Origin: Corynebacterium tuberculostearicum
GTDB taxonomy: Bacteria; Actinomycetota; Actinomycetes; Mycobacteriales; Mycobacteriaceae
DNA: 64,000 bases
Reading direction: 5' to 3'
Assembly: GCF_030503735.1 (NCBI RefSeq)
Contig: NZ_CP073096.1
Span: 1,240,001-1,304,000, forward strand
Under the pieces are notes generated by a model. The model searched no databases. It was not told where the DNA came from and saw only the letters and a program-made list of their open reading frames with translations. The position numbers and the translations under genes are program-made. This document shows, in pieces, positions 9,937 to 22,571 of the stretch; within the stretch, counting starts at the first letter, position 1, and each line of letters opens with the position of its first letter.

Positions 9937-10556
9937 AAATCTTCAAGTTCGACGTAGACGAGTCCTTTGCCAAGGCCAATAACGAGCTCTTGCGCGATTC
10001 CAACCGCCTTCGCATCTCCGGCCTCGTGCTGGGCATCCTGCTCATCATCGGCGGCGCGGCCATCTGGTGGGGATTTTCCTGGGGCATTACCATCGGCCTC
10101 GGCATGATCCTTTTCGGAATCATGGTGGCTATCGTCGGCTTCGCCGCCGCCCGTAAAGTCGGCACCGCCCAGCAACTCTATGACTCCTATCCCCTCGCTC
10201 CAGCTGTGATCGCTGAGGTCAATGAACGCGACATGGTCCTGCTCGCCCTGGTCAACACCAACGTGGATCCTTCCCTGCCTCCCCGCTGGGCTGCGTGTCT
10301 GCGCACCGTGACTGCCATTCCCGGCATCCAGCGAACCGTGGGCACCAAGGTTCCCGTCGCCGCTGTTTCCGGCCGCGCGGACAACAACCACTGGCAGCAA
10401 ATCACCCCTATGCCCATTGCTTGGGGCACCCCGGACGCCGAAACCGTCACCATCGCCCGAAAGTCCATCCCCCAGGAGGAATGGCAGCGCCTCGAGCGCG
10501 CCCGCAAGCGCCTTTCGGACGTGAAGGCCACGAAGTTCGACCTCCTCGTTCTTTAA
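9933..10556 (+). CDS. DUF3239 family membrane protein
   Basis: The 207-residue protein has two adjacent transmembrane helices (about 32-75: LGILLIIGGAAIWW and LGMILFGIMVAIVGF). A cytosolic or extracellular domain of about 130 residues with no recognised catalytic motif follows. It fits the corynebacterial DUF3239 family of unknown function. Its ATG overlaps the XPB stop (ATGA), making it the third gene of that operon. No clear hairpin terminator follows. Confidence 0.75.
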   Translation: MKIFKFDVDESFAKANNELLRDSNRLRISGLVLGILLIIGGAAIWWGFSWGITIGLGMILFGIMVAIVGFAAARKVGTAQQLYDSYPLAPAVIAEVNERDMVLLALVNTNVDPSLPPRWAACLRTVTAIPGIQRTVGTKVPVAAVSGRADNNHWQQITPMPIAWGTPDAETVTIARKSIPQEEWQRLERARKRLSDVKATKFDLLVL

Positions 10557-10776
10557 AGCCCCATAAGCATTTTCTTGGTTCACGGCCACGTGCTCATCAG
10601 CCCGAATCGAATACCCCATCTCCTGCCAAGGACAGCGCGAACGCGCAATGCACTCGGATACTCGGTTTAGGGCATGCTTTGCAGCTCGGTAGCCCTCGAA
10701 AAGGAACCGAGTAAAGCACTGAACATGCAGCCATGCCTGGGCGATCAAACCGCGGAGCTTGGGGCTCTATCTTTCC
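10557..10776. other. Gene-free stretch with a possible decayed fragment
   Basis: No clear gene or terminator lies between the DUF3239 and HNH genes. The minus strand has an open stretch (about 10565-10748; QAWLHVQCFTRFLFEGYRAA ...) with gene-like composition but no start signal. It may be a remnant. Confidence 0.3.
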
Positions 10777-12018
10777 CTACCTTCTTTTTGTTCGTTGTTG
10801 TTGGTGTGTGAGGTATTGGGCCCAGGTGTGGTTCCAGTGGGTTTGGTGTGTGGCTAGTGGGCCGGTGGGGTGGTCTAGTTGGTAGGTGCCGTCGTGGTGG
10901 AGCCAGGCGATGGTTCCGGTGATGGGGTCGAGGATGTAGTGGATTCTGCGGTCGGTTTTGATGTTGTGGTGGTGTTGGCAGAGGTTTACTAAATTATCTG
11001 GGCTGGTTGGCCCGCCGAGGTGGTATTCGATGCGGTGGTCGAGTTGGCACCTAGTGGCGGGGACGGTGCAGCCAGGCCAGCGACAGGTGGCGTCTCTGCC
11101 TTGGGTGTATGCGCGGATGTCAGTGGTGGGGGTGTAGAAGTCTGTCTCGTCGGCGTTAAGCCTACGGATGAAGGTGGTGTCTGTGGGTGCGTGGTTGAGG
11201 TTTATCCATCCGGCACCAGGGTGAAAGACCAGGTTGGTATCGGGGTTGGTGGTAAACGTGTTGATGGCAACACTGGTGTGGGTGTCTTCGAGGATGAGGT
11301 CGATGAGTGCTTGTGCTGCGGTGGTTGCGGTCTGGTTAGTGTAGGCGTCGATGTGGCGGGCGATGATGGTGGCGGTGGCACTATCGCAGGTCAAAGATAG
11401 TGTGGTGGTGTTATCCGGGTTGTAGTTGATGCGCAGGCGTGGTTCGGGTTGTTGTTCTTTGTCTTCGGGGCGCAGGTGGGTGTCGATGAAGGTGCGGATA
11501 AAGCGGCGCAGGTCTGCGTCGGTGGGGACTGTTTGGTTGGGTGTGGTGGGGGTGAGGAAGTCTGCGAGTGCGGCGTCGATGGCTTCGAGGTGTTCTGGGT
11601 TGTTGTCTAGGCGGGTGAGTTCGCGGTCGATGATGCGCAGTTTGGTTAGGTCGAGTATCCAGTGCTGGCCTTGGACTTCGGTAACAAGGGGTAGTTGGCG
11701 CATGCGGAAATGGGCACGCAGGTAGCCTAGTAGTTTGGAGTAGGAAATACCGAGGTCTTTGGCGAGGCTGGTGAGGCTCAGGTCGACGTCGTCGTCTAGT
11801 TGGGGGAGGATGGCGCGGTAGAGGAACCAGGTGGTTTTGCGTGTGTAGGTGCCGGCTTTGCCGATGTGGTTGCCGGGTGCGTTGGTGGTGTAGAACGCTT
11901 CAGGAACGTCTTGGTCGGCATCTGTGTCGTGTGCGTTTGCGGGGTGGTCACCTATAAGGAGGGTGTCTGGGTAGTCGAGGGTGGTATCTGGTTCGGGTGG
12001 GGTGAGTGTGGCAGTCAT
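10777..12018 (-). CDS. HNH endonuclease signature protein (13E12/DUF222-like group)
   Basis: The 413-residue protein has a helical N-terminal region and a C-terminal HNH nuclease: CRWPGCTVPATRCQLDHR, then NLVNLCQHHHNIKTDRR. The DH, N and HH residues and two zinc-ligand Cys pairs are present. Such proteins are multicopy in actinobacteria; most have unknown targets. The protein is very rich in Thr, His, Asp and Asn. The coding strand is correspondingly A/C-rich (long runs of ACC, CAC, GAC), unlike the neighbouring genes, which suggests transfer. Upstream, AGGCACTC and GAGTGCCT (12024-12077) form a dyad around the promoter TATATACG. Confidence 0.85.
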   Translation of the reverse strand: MTATLTPPEPDTTLDYPDTLLIGDHPANAHDTDADQDVPEAFYTTNAPGNHIGKAGTYTRKTTWFLYRAILPQLDDDVDLSLTSLAKDLGISYSKLLGYLRAHFRMRQLPLVTEVQGQHWILDLTKLRIIDRELTRLDNNPEHLEAIDAALADFLTPTTPNQTVPTDADLRRFIRTFIDTHLRPEDKEQQPEPRLRINYNPDNTTTLSLTCDSATATIIARHIDAYTNQTATTAAQALIDLILEDTHTSVAINTFTTNPDTNLVFHPGAGWINLNHAPTDTTFIRRLNADETDFYTPTTDIRAYTQGRDATCRWPGCTVPATRCQLDHRIEYHLGGPTSPDNLVNLCQHHHNIKTDRRIHYILDPITGTIAWLHHDGTYQLDHPTGPLATHQTHWNHTWAQYLTHQQQRTKRR

Positions 12019-12023
12019 GGACG

Positions 12024-12077
12024 AGGCACTCCAGCAGAGAAGAACAGGGTTCGTATATATTTTCTAACGAGTGCCTT
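12024..12077 (-). promoter_or_regulatory. Promoter and dyad upstream of the HNH gene
   Basis: On the minus strand, an AT-rich TATATACG and TATAAA lie 35-60 bp before the ATG. They are bracketed by complementary 8-mers AGGCACTC and GAGTGCCT. One arm overlaps the GGAG ribosome site region. This may be an operator for autoregulation; that is inference. Confidence 0.35.
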
Positions 12078-12201
12078 TATAGTATCCCGGGTGGTGGACA
12101 TGTGGCCCCGGTGGGGGTGTTTATGTTCGAATAGGTTACCCTAAAACCGCAGGGATCCCCAGAGTCGCACCACAACCAGCACCGGGGGTAAAAGCAAAGG
12201 T

Positions 12202-13347
12202 TTAGGGTTGGGCGGCGTCGGCAAGCTGGTTGCGAATTTCAGGGCAGTCAGCAAACTTTCGCTGTAGGCGACCTAAGAAGTCCTCAAATGAAGCCGGGTC
12301 AGCTACTTTCTGAACTTTCCCGAGCAACCCATACGCTTGGTCGCAACCAAAGGCATCTTCTGTTTCCAGCTTCTCCTCGATAAGCTGCATAAGAACGGGA
12401 ATGGTTTCGACCCGCAGGTGCGGAAGAAGTAGTTCTGCCACATTGCGTTGGAGCCCGGCGTCCGAGGCTGTCGCCCATGCTCGTTTCGGATCGCGTAGGC
12501 ACTGATACTGAAACATTGCAAGATCCCAGGGCTTATCACGCAGCCGAGCCTCGATGTGCTCCACTGCGCTATCCCCCACCGCCCCAAAAAGACCTTTCGC
12601 TGTCGAAAGCCGTGGAAACGCGTCGAAAACTCGCTCATTGACGTAAGGGCTGCGGTGAGGAAAGTGGACGTCGGTAATCGCGGCCCAACCACCAGCAATG
12701 TTGAACGTTTCCTCAGCGGGAAGGATTCGCATCGCTTCTTCCGAGTACGTGTAAGCAAGGTCGAACCGGCCGATCTCCGAAAGCCCGCTAATGAGCTGCT
12801 CGTATCCGTCCGTGTGGGTACGAAATACCTCCTCGACAGAACCGGAAAGCACCGCTAACCGACGACCGACATACTCACCCTGCGCACGCTCGCGCAGCTC
12901 TTTGAGGCCTTCAGGTCCTAAAGCCTCCGCGTACTGTACGGGGTCGATATCAACCTGCTCCGCATACGGCGACTCAAGAACGCCCAAGAGCCACTCGGCT
13001 AAGCGCAGCCCGTCAACCTGGGCCAATTGGGCGGCCTGAGGTAGTTCCTGGGCCAAGCGCCCCGCACACCAGATCACGGACCCAACCGGATCATTAACCA
13101 GCGGCAACTGTAGCAGAACCTCTTCTAGCGCCCGTTGCGCGACCGGGAAGACGTCGCAAGGCTCTATTGACTTGACGCCTTCGCTGGTCAGGTGTTGAGG
13201 CTCATCAATTGCCACATTCAAAAGCACACCCGCCTGCCACACCTGGTCGGCATACGCCCGTGAATCGTCGGGGTCAGTCAGATTCAAACCGGATGGGTTT
13301 ACAAGGGTGTTGGTTGCTTCGTCGAGCGTCTGCACTACTTCTGGCAT
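12202..13347 (-). CDS. Helical-repeat protein of unknown function (second gene of two-gene cassette)
   Basis: The 381-residue soluble, mostly helical protein starts MPEVVQTLDEATNTLV. Its C-terminal third (KPWDLAMFQYQCLRDPKRAW ... SFEDFLGRLQRKFADCPEIR) has the rhythm of TPR-like repeats. It recalls the tails of SWIM-zinc-finger-associated proteins, but no SWIM Cys/His motif is present, so this likeness is only impressionistic. The ATG at 13347 overlaps the end of the preceding small gene by 13 bp, so the two are probably translationally coupled; an in-frame ATG at 13395 exists. It carries an exact GGCGTCGGCAAGC word, encoding QLADAA, near its C-terminus. Confidence 0.6.
   Translation of the reverse strand: MPEVVQTLDEATNTLVNPSGLNLTDPDDSRAYADQVWQAGVLLNVAIDEPQHLTSEGVKSIEPCDVFPVAQRALEEVLLQLPLVNDPVGSVIWCAGRLAQELPQAAQLAQVDGLRLAEWLLGVLESPYAEQVDIDPVQYAEALGPEGLKELRERAQGEYVGRRLAVLSGSVEEVFRTHTDGYEQLISGLSEIGRFDLAYTYSEEAMRILPAEETFNIAGGWAAITDVHFPHRSPYVNERVFDAFPRLSTAKGLFGAVGDSAVEHIEARLRDKPWDLAMFQYQCLRDPKRAWATASDAGLQRNVAELLLPHLRVETIPVLMQLIEEKLETEDAFGCDQAYGLLGKVQKVADPASFEDFLGRLQRKFADCPEIRNQLADAAQP
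12214..12226 (+). repeat. 13-mer word GGCGTCGGCAAGC
   Basis: Exact copy; inside the helical-repeat gene, where the other strand encodes QLADAA. Confidence 0.85.
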
Positions 13348-13562
13348 TCCTTTAGGTCCGCGAGAAACTCCTTCAGCGTTTCCGTGAGCTCCCATATTTG
13401 GTTACGCTCCTCCTCAAACATGCGGTCAACGAGGAAATCCACGCCGACCAAATCATCCGGATGCAAGCTATCCAAATAAGCCAGGAGCTTATCGACGCCT
13501 TCGAGTCCAAGAATTCCTTGCTCGACCTGGTCCGCCACATAAGAAATTTGCTTTCGGTCCAT
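13335..13562 (-). CDS. Small acidic helical protein (first gene of two-gene cassette)
   Basis: A 75-residue protein starts MDRKQISYVADQVEQGILG and ends FLADLKECQK. It is acidic and predicted helical, with no signal or membrane segment. There is no Shine-Dalgarno site, but TGCTATTCT lies 7 bases before the ATG, so the message may be leaderless, as is common in actinobacteria. The gene sits 24 bp beyond the rRNA terminator and overlaps the next gene. I recognise no family. Confidence 0.55.
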   Translation of the reverse strand: MDRKQISYVADQVEQGILGLEGVDKLLAYLDSLHPDDLVGVDFLVDRMFEEERNQIWELTETLKEFLADLKECQK

Positions 13563-13585
13563 AGTGAGGAGAATAGCAAAACGTG

Positions 13586-13619
13586 AAAAAGAAGGAGGCG
13601 GTGGTTTGCCGTCTCCTTC
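13586..13619 (-). terminator. Rho-independent terminator of the rRNA operon
   Basis: On the minus strand, GAAGGAGACGG and CCGCCTCCTTC pair (one mismatch) and are followed by TTTTT. It lies about 35 bp after the 5S 3' end. Confidence 0.85.
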
Positions 13620-13654
13620 TTGATGTTCCAATATGAAGTTGTTTGTTGTTGTTT

Positions 13655-13775
13655 GGTGTCGGCGGTGACTTACTCTCCCACAACCTCCCGGTTGCAGTAC
13701 CATCAGCGTGTGCAGGCTTAGCTTCCGGGTTCGGAATGGGACCGGGCGTTTCCCTGCAGCTATTGACCACCGACA
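13655..13775 (-). rRNA. rrf: 5S ribosomal RNA
   Basis: The minus strand reads a typical actinobacterial 5S, starting near TTGTCGGTGGTCAATAGC. It contains CCCATTCCGAACCCGGAAG and GGGAGAGTAAGTCACCGCC. The ends pair (GTTTGTCGGTG with CGCCGACACCAAAC). Boundaries are good to a few bases. It is the last gene of the operon. Confidence 0.92.
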
Positions 13776-13914
13776 AACATGCGAAGCACATACCCTTACC
13801 TTTTGGGTGCCCACCCTGGGGGTGGGTGTTGTGTCAGATACTGCATAGTGGACGCGGTCACGACAGTGACTATTTTTCTTCTGTTTTTCTTGTTGTTTTT
13901 GCCAGCACACATCA

Positions 13915-16990
<3,076 letters not shown>

Positions 16991-17452
16991 ACAAACCACC
17001 ACACACAAACACGCAGTGGCCACACAAGTGAACTTGACAAAAAATTAACTAAAGAAAAAAGAAATCACACAAACACACACAAACAAACCACAAAAGCAGC
17101 CCATCCATGCATGTTTAATGCTCGCGTCCACTATACAGTTCTCACACAACACCCCAACCACACCCGGCCAACACAAACCGTGTCAGCACGACACATGGTC
17201 AGGCACAAAAAAAGGGGAATAATGCCCCAGACACCCAACAATGCACCAACATACAAACAACCTATTTTTTACAACTGTGCACGGCTTGTGTGTCACAAAG
17301 CGCCATTCAAACACTTGACTTGCCTTAAAGGTGCGTGATTCACCCGGATTTCAACAAACAACGTTGGCAGCATGACACTCGCACACTCAACCAACCACCC
17401 ACCACAAACCGTGGCAGAAAAAGCACAACTGTGCCCACAAATAAAGCTCCTT
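16991..17452 (-). other. 16S-23S internal transcribed spacer
   Basis: About 460 bp of A/C-rich plus-strand sequence lies between the two large rRNAs. I looked for tRNA-Ile and tRNA-Ala cloverleafs and found none, as is usual in corynebacteria. It contains a processing-stem-like GAACTGTATAGTGGACGCG before the 23S gene. Confidence 0.8.
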
Positions 17453-18974
<1,522 letters not shown>

Positions 18975-19401
18975 ATTTCAGAACAAAAATCCGAAACAGG
19001 CCGTGAAAAGCCCGAAACCCAACAAAAGAACAAACCACCACAAACCACAAAAGCCTGTGCTGGCGTCCAAAAAATTACTACAAAGAAAAAATAAACAGTT
19101 CCCTCAACCCGACGGGGTCAAAAATAAGGAAACTGAAAAAAGTTGAACACAATCACATGCCAACCAATCCATCTCAATGCAGCCGAAACACCAAACAGCA
19201 TTCAAAAGAGTACGTGTTCCACATACCCAACCGGCACACACCAACCAACAAACCACTAAGCCTGCTGGCAGACAAACCAATCAACACACAACCATGCACA
19301 CAAAAAATAAAAAGTACATTGGCACACTATTGAGTTCTCAAACATCATCCGCACACCACAAAAATTAACCTACCGTTAACCTCTCGTTGGCGGCTCGTAC
19401 A
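18975..19401 (-). other. rRNA operon leader
   Basis: This transcribed leader lies between the proximal promoter and 16S. It contains the conserved actinobacterial segment TTTGAGAACTCAATAGTGTG near 19325-19345, part of the antitermination and processing region. No gene is visible. Confidence 0.7.
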
Positions 19402-19430
19402 AACCTACTCAACTCAATGAACCCTGTCAA
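19402..19430 (-). promoter_or_regulatory. Proximal rRNA promoter
   Basis: On the minus strand a perfect -35 TTGACA (19425-19430) and a -10 TAGGTT (19402-19407) are separated by exactly 17 bp. It faces the 16S gene. Confidence 0.75.
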
Positions 19431-19500
19431 ATCCTTGAACCAAGTCCGTACGAAATTCGCTCAAAAGTAACCTCCCGGCTACCTCGCGGCGACTTGGATT

Positions 19501-19530
19501 AATGTAGTCCAACCCCTCCAACAATGACAA
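19501..19530 (-). promoter_or_regulatory. Distal rRNA promoter
   Basis: On the minus strand -35 TTGTCA (19525-19530) and -10 TACATT (19501-19506) are 18 bp apart. They lie about 100 bp upstream of the proximal promoter, a usual tandem arrangement. IS copy A begins only 138 bp further upstream. Confidence 0.6.
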
Positions 19531-19828
19531 ATCCCCAGCACAGTCCGGATTTCCCGCACCACATACCAGAGCAACTCCGCGCCAGAAGGCAGGATTCGGT
19601 GGGCGACTTAAGCCGTATAGAAGGCCCCCAACTCCACTGCGAGATTGCCTCCTCTCAGTGCTGCAGGGGCCTAAACGACAGGATGTGTTGGTGAGGTTGT
19701 ACGGCTAGCCGGTCTGGCGTGCTGATATTACGACTATTTCACTTATCCAAAGGGATATTCCAGCTTCAACCATGAAATACCGCCAAAGACATGCCGGTGT
19801 GCTAGGCACCTAGGTTCACGATGAGGGG

Positions 19829-21028
19829 ATGAGTAAAAATCATCCTCGATGCCCCGTCTGCGGCGGGACATGCACGAAACACGGAACAACGAGTGCTGGG
19901 CGCCAACGATGGCGATGCCGCACCTGCAAGGCCACCTTCACCCGCGTGAATAACGATGCTGTGCAAGCCAAATGGTTCCGCCTTTTCATTTTCTGGCTCA
20001 CCTCCAGCAACAGCCTGGAAGAAACAGCTAAAACCTGCGGTGTTTCACCGCGAACTTTGCAACGACGCTTTAAACCGTTCTGGCTTATCCAACCTCCCCG
20101 AAGCGTTGATAAGCAGCGAATCTACGATCAAGTCTTCATCGACGGCACCTACTTCAACACCAAGTGCCTTGTTGTAGCTGCCGACTCCAGCCATGTCATC
20201 AATTGGTTCTGGTGCACGAAAGAATCCTCGTGGTCCTACACGCGCCTGCTCGACCCACTAGCCCCACCACAATTGGTGACCTGCGATGGGGATGCCGGAG
20301 GCCTTAAAGCACTGCACCACTTGTGGCCTAATACCCCGGTTCAACGCTGCATTGTCCACGTCAAACGCAATATCCAACGCGCCACCGGCCTTCATCCCAC
20401 TTCCGCTATGGGCAAAGCATTACAACGACTTTCCTTTGAACTACTCGCCGTCGACAACCTGGATAAAGCAGCCGAATGGACCGTAAAACTACAACAGTTC
20501 GGCACCGTATTTAGCACCCAGCTCAAAGCCAAAACCTACGTCAAAGACGTTCCTTTCGACCAGATTCCAAAGTCCAAGCGCCGGAACAAAAAGTGGTGGT
20601 ACACCCACTACACTCACCGCGGAATCTACCTGCAGCTAAAGAAAATGAGCCAACAAGGACACCTCTTTGCCTACCTCACCGAAGCCGAAGAAGGCCAACG
20701 GTTTGAACGCACGACCAACAAGCTAGAAGGCGGGGTGAACTCACAAATTAAGCAACTTATGCACACCCACCGCGGACTGCGCGACGAACAACAGCGCATC
20801 GCCTGCGACTGGTGGTTATACCTCCACACGCAACTGCCTGACGACCCTGTAGAGATCGCCAGGCAGCAAAACTGGGGCCAGGACGCACTCGCCAAAGCAC
20901 AAACCCTAGCCAACCAGGAAAAACAAGCCACCAGTGGCCACGAAGACGGCCGACCAGCAACCTACGACAGTGCCATCGACACTGCCTACAACCACTCTAT
21001 GGGAATACGCAAAGGCCACATACGCTAA
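19829..21028 (+). CDS. IS1249-type transposase, copy A
   Basis: The 399-residue transposase has an N-terminal zinc ribbon (CPVCGGTC and CRTCKATF, residues 8-34) and a helix-turn-helix (LEETAKTCGVSPRTLQRRF, about 63-81). An IS256/MULE-type DDE core follows: D105 in VFIDGTYF, D153 in TCDGDAGG and E300 in TTNKLEGG. The family C-x2-H signature is RCIVHVKRN (C174, H177). The reading frame is full length and should be active. The protein is identical to those of copies B and C. Confidence 0.92.
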   Translation: MSKNHPRCPVCGGTCTKHGTTSAGRQRWRCRTCKATFTRVNNDAVQAKWFRLFIFWLTSSNSLEETAKTCGVSPRTLQRRFKPFWLIQPPRSVDKQRIYDQVFIDGTYFNTKCLVVAADSSHVINWFWCTKESSWSYTRLLDPLAPPQLVTCDGDAGGLKALHHLWPNTPVQRCIVHVKRNIQRATGLHPTSAMGKALQRLSFELLAVDNLDKAAEWTVKLQQFGTVFSTQLKAKTYVKDVPFDQIPKSKRRNKKWWYTHYTHRGIYLQLKKMSQQGHLFAYLTEAEEGQRFERTTNKLEGGVNSQIKQLMHTHRGLRDEQQRIACDWWLYLHTQLPDDPVEIARQQNWGQDALAKAQTLANQEKQATSGHEDGRPATYDSAIDTAYNHSMGIRKGHIR

Positions 21029-21083
21029 CCCCACCAACACAAAATGTCGTTTAGCCTGACACGCCGCAAAACAACACATTCTG

Positions 21084-22528
21084 GGCTTAAGGGACATTTC
21101 GTGTGGATAAATCGATGCGGATTCCCAGGACAGCCTTGGGCGATGCCGGGATCTTGTTTTTGAATTGGTTCCAACAGCCTGATCGTCGAAATTAACACCG
21201 GACAGTCCTAGGCCTGTGGTAAGAAAGCTGCTACTGATGCGGTAAAGCCAGTTTCTATGGCTAATAGGAACCGGCCGTCGTGTGACATGTGCGGCCACGG
21301 ACTGGTAAAGAACGGCAAGACAGCTGCAGGAACCCAACGCTGGCTGTGCCCGCAGTGCCAAGCATCGTCGATTAATACTCGCGCACACCAGCGAGATTCG
21401 GCACTTTAAAATCTTTATCGACTGGATTCTGTCCGGTGAATCCGCAGACCATCTCGCCGCACGTCTCGGGGTAACACGGCGCACTTTAACCCGGTGGTTC
21501 ACGCTGCTGTGGTTTATCACCGTGCCAACAGCAACAGATTCCCATCGTGTGTATGACCAAGTCTTTATCGACGGCACCTACTTTCACAAGAAATGCCTGC
21601 TTGTAGCCTGCACCCAAACACACGTCATCGCCTGGCATTGGTGCCTGCGCGAAAGCTCGTATGAGTACCTGAAACTTCTCGACAAAATCGCGCAACCACT
21701 CGTAGTCACCACCGATGGGGCAGGTGGAGCCTTAAAAGCACTACGGGCTAAATGGCCCGACGTGACCATTCAGCGGTGTCTTGTTCACGTCCAGCGCAAC
21801 ACCTTCGCCGACATCAGCCGCAATCCGATTCATCCAGCACATAAAGCAATCCGGAAACTGGGCTGCATGCTCGTTAAGGTACACAGTCCCGAAGATGCTG
21901 CACGGTTTACCACTGCAGTCCACCACGCCCGCATCACCTTTGCTGATTGACTTAAACAGCGAACCTATCGCAGCACCATACCGCCAGGCCAAGTACCCAA
22001 ATGGGTCAGCCCTAACCAGAAATGGTGGTACACCCACCGCAACGCCCGCAGGGCCCTCAAACGGTTAGAAAAACTCATCCACGCAAAACAACTATTTGTC
22101 TTTCTTACCCCGCCTGATGGTGTCACCCAGGACTTAAAATCCACCACGAACCTCCTGGAAGGCGGCATCAACAAACAGCTCAAAGACTTAGCAGGCAATC
22201 ATCGTGGCATGTTCGATGAGCATCAGCGCATCACCATGGACTGGTGGCTTTTCACCCACACCGAAGACCCTGTACCGCCACTGGATATAGCCAAGCAACA
22301 AGACTTCGGACGCCAAGGAGAAAAAGCCGCACGCGCAGCCTGGGCGAAAGAAGAACTTAAACGACACGGCCACCCAGACGGGCGACCAGTCACATATGAC
22401 ACCCACATCGACAGCGAATGGAACCCCAGCTTAGGAATAAGAAAAGGCTGGGCCGGACGCGCCTAAATCCACACGAAATGTCCCTTAACGCGACACGCCG
22501 CAAATCCACACGAAATGTCCCTTAAGCC
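21084..22528 (+). mobile_element. Second, different IS256-family element nested in copy A
   Basis: The 1445-bp element has terminal inverted repeats starting GGCTTAAGGGACATTTCG at both ends. It is flanked by an 8-bp duplication ACATTCTG (21076-21083 and 22529-22536) that lies inside the right end of IS copy A. It therefore jumped into copy A after copy A had arrived. Its transposase gene is broken, so it can now move only with help. A second, subterminal copy of the right repeat lies at about 22465-22488. Confidence 0.92.
21257..22466 (+). pseudogene. Broken transposase of the nested IS
   Basis: The product would be about 400 residues and related to, but clearly distinct from, the IS1249 transposase: N-terminal zinc ribbon CDMCGHGL/CPQCQASS, then VFIDGTYFHKK, TTDGAGGALKAL, RCLVHVQRN and TTNLLEGG. 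Two lesions are visible. A frameshift near 21405 (GGCACTTTAAAATC) stops the frame after 50 residues. An in-frame TGA at 21948-21950 falls where a Trp codon (FADW) is expected. The start ATG is at 21257 and the final stop at 22466. Confidence 0.9.
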
Positions 22529-22571
22529 ACATTCTGTCGTTTAGGCCGCTGCAGGAGAGGGTTCGCAGATC

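Larger units (their letters stand above)
19668..22547 (+). mobile_element. IS1249-like element, copy A (IS256 family), interrupted by a nested IS
   Basis: The left end starts GGCCTAAACGACAG at 19668. The right end TCGTTTAGGCC ends at 22547, but the element is split at 21083 by another IS (21084-22528). Without that insert and one 8-bp duplication it is 1427 bp, the same as copies B and C. The target duplication GCTGCAGG is present at 19660-19667 and 22548-22555, so the outer ends still mark the original insertion. It is oriented towards copy B, 24 bp away, and lies upstream of the rRNA promoters. Confidence 0.93.

Noticed and set aside
9900..10748. Long minus-strand frame across the DUF3239 gene
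   Set aside because: It is mostly antisense to a good gene; only the last 180 bp outside it might be a fragment.
16991..17452. tRNA genes in the 16S-23S spacer
   Set aside because: No cloverleaf or T-loop GGTTCAA motif was found.
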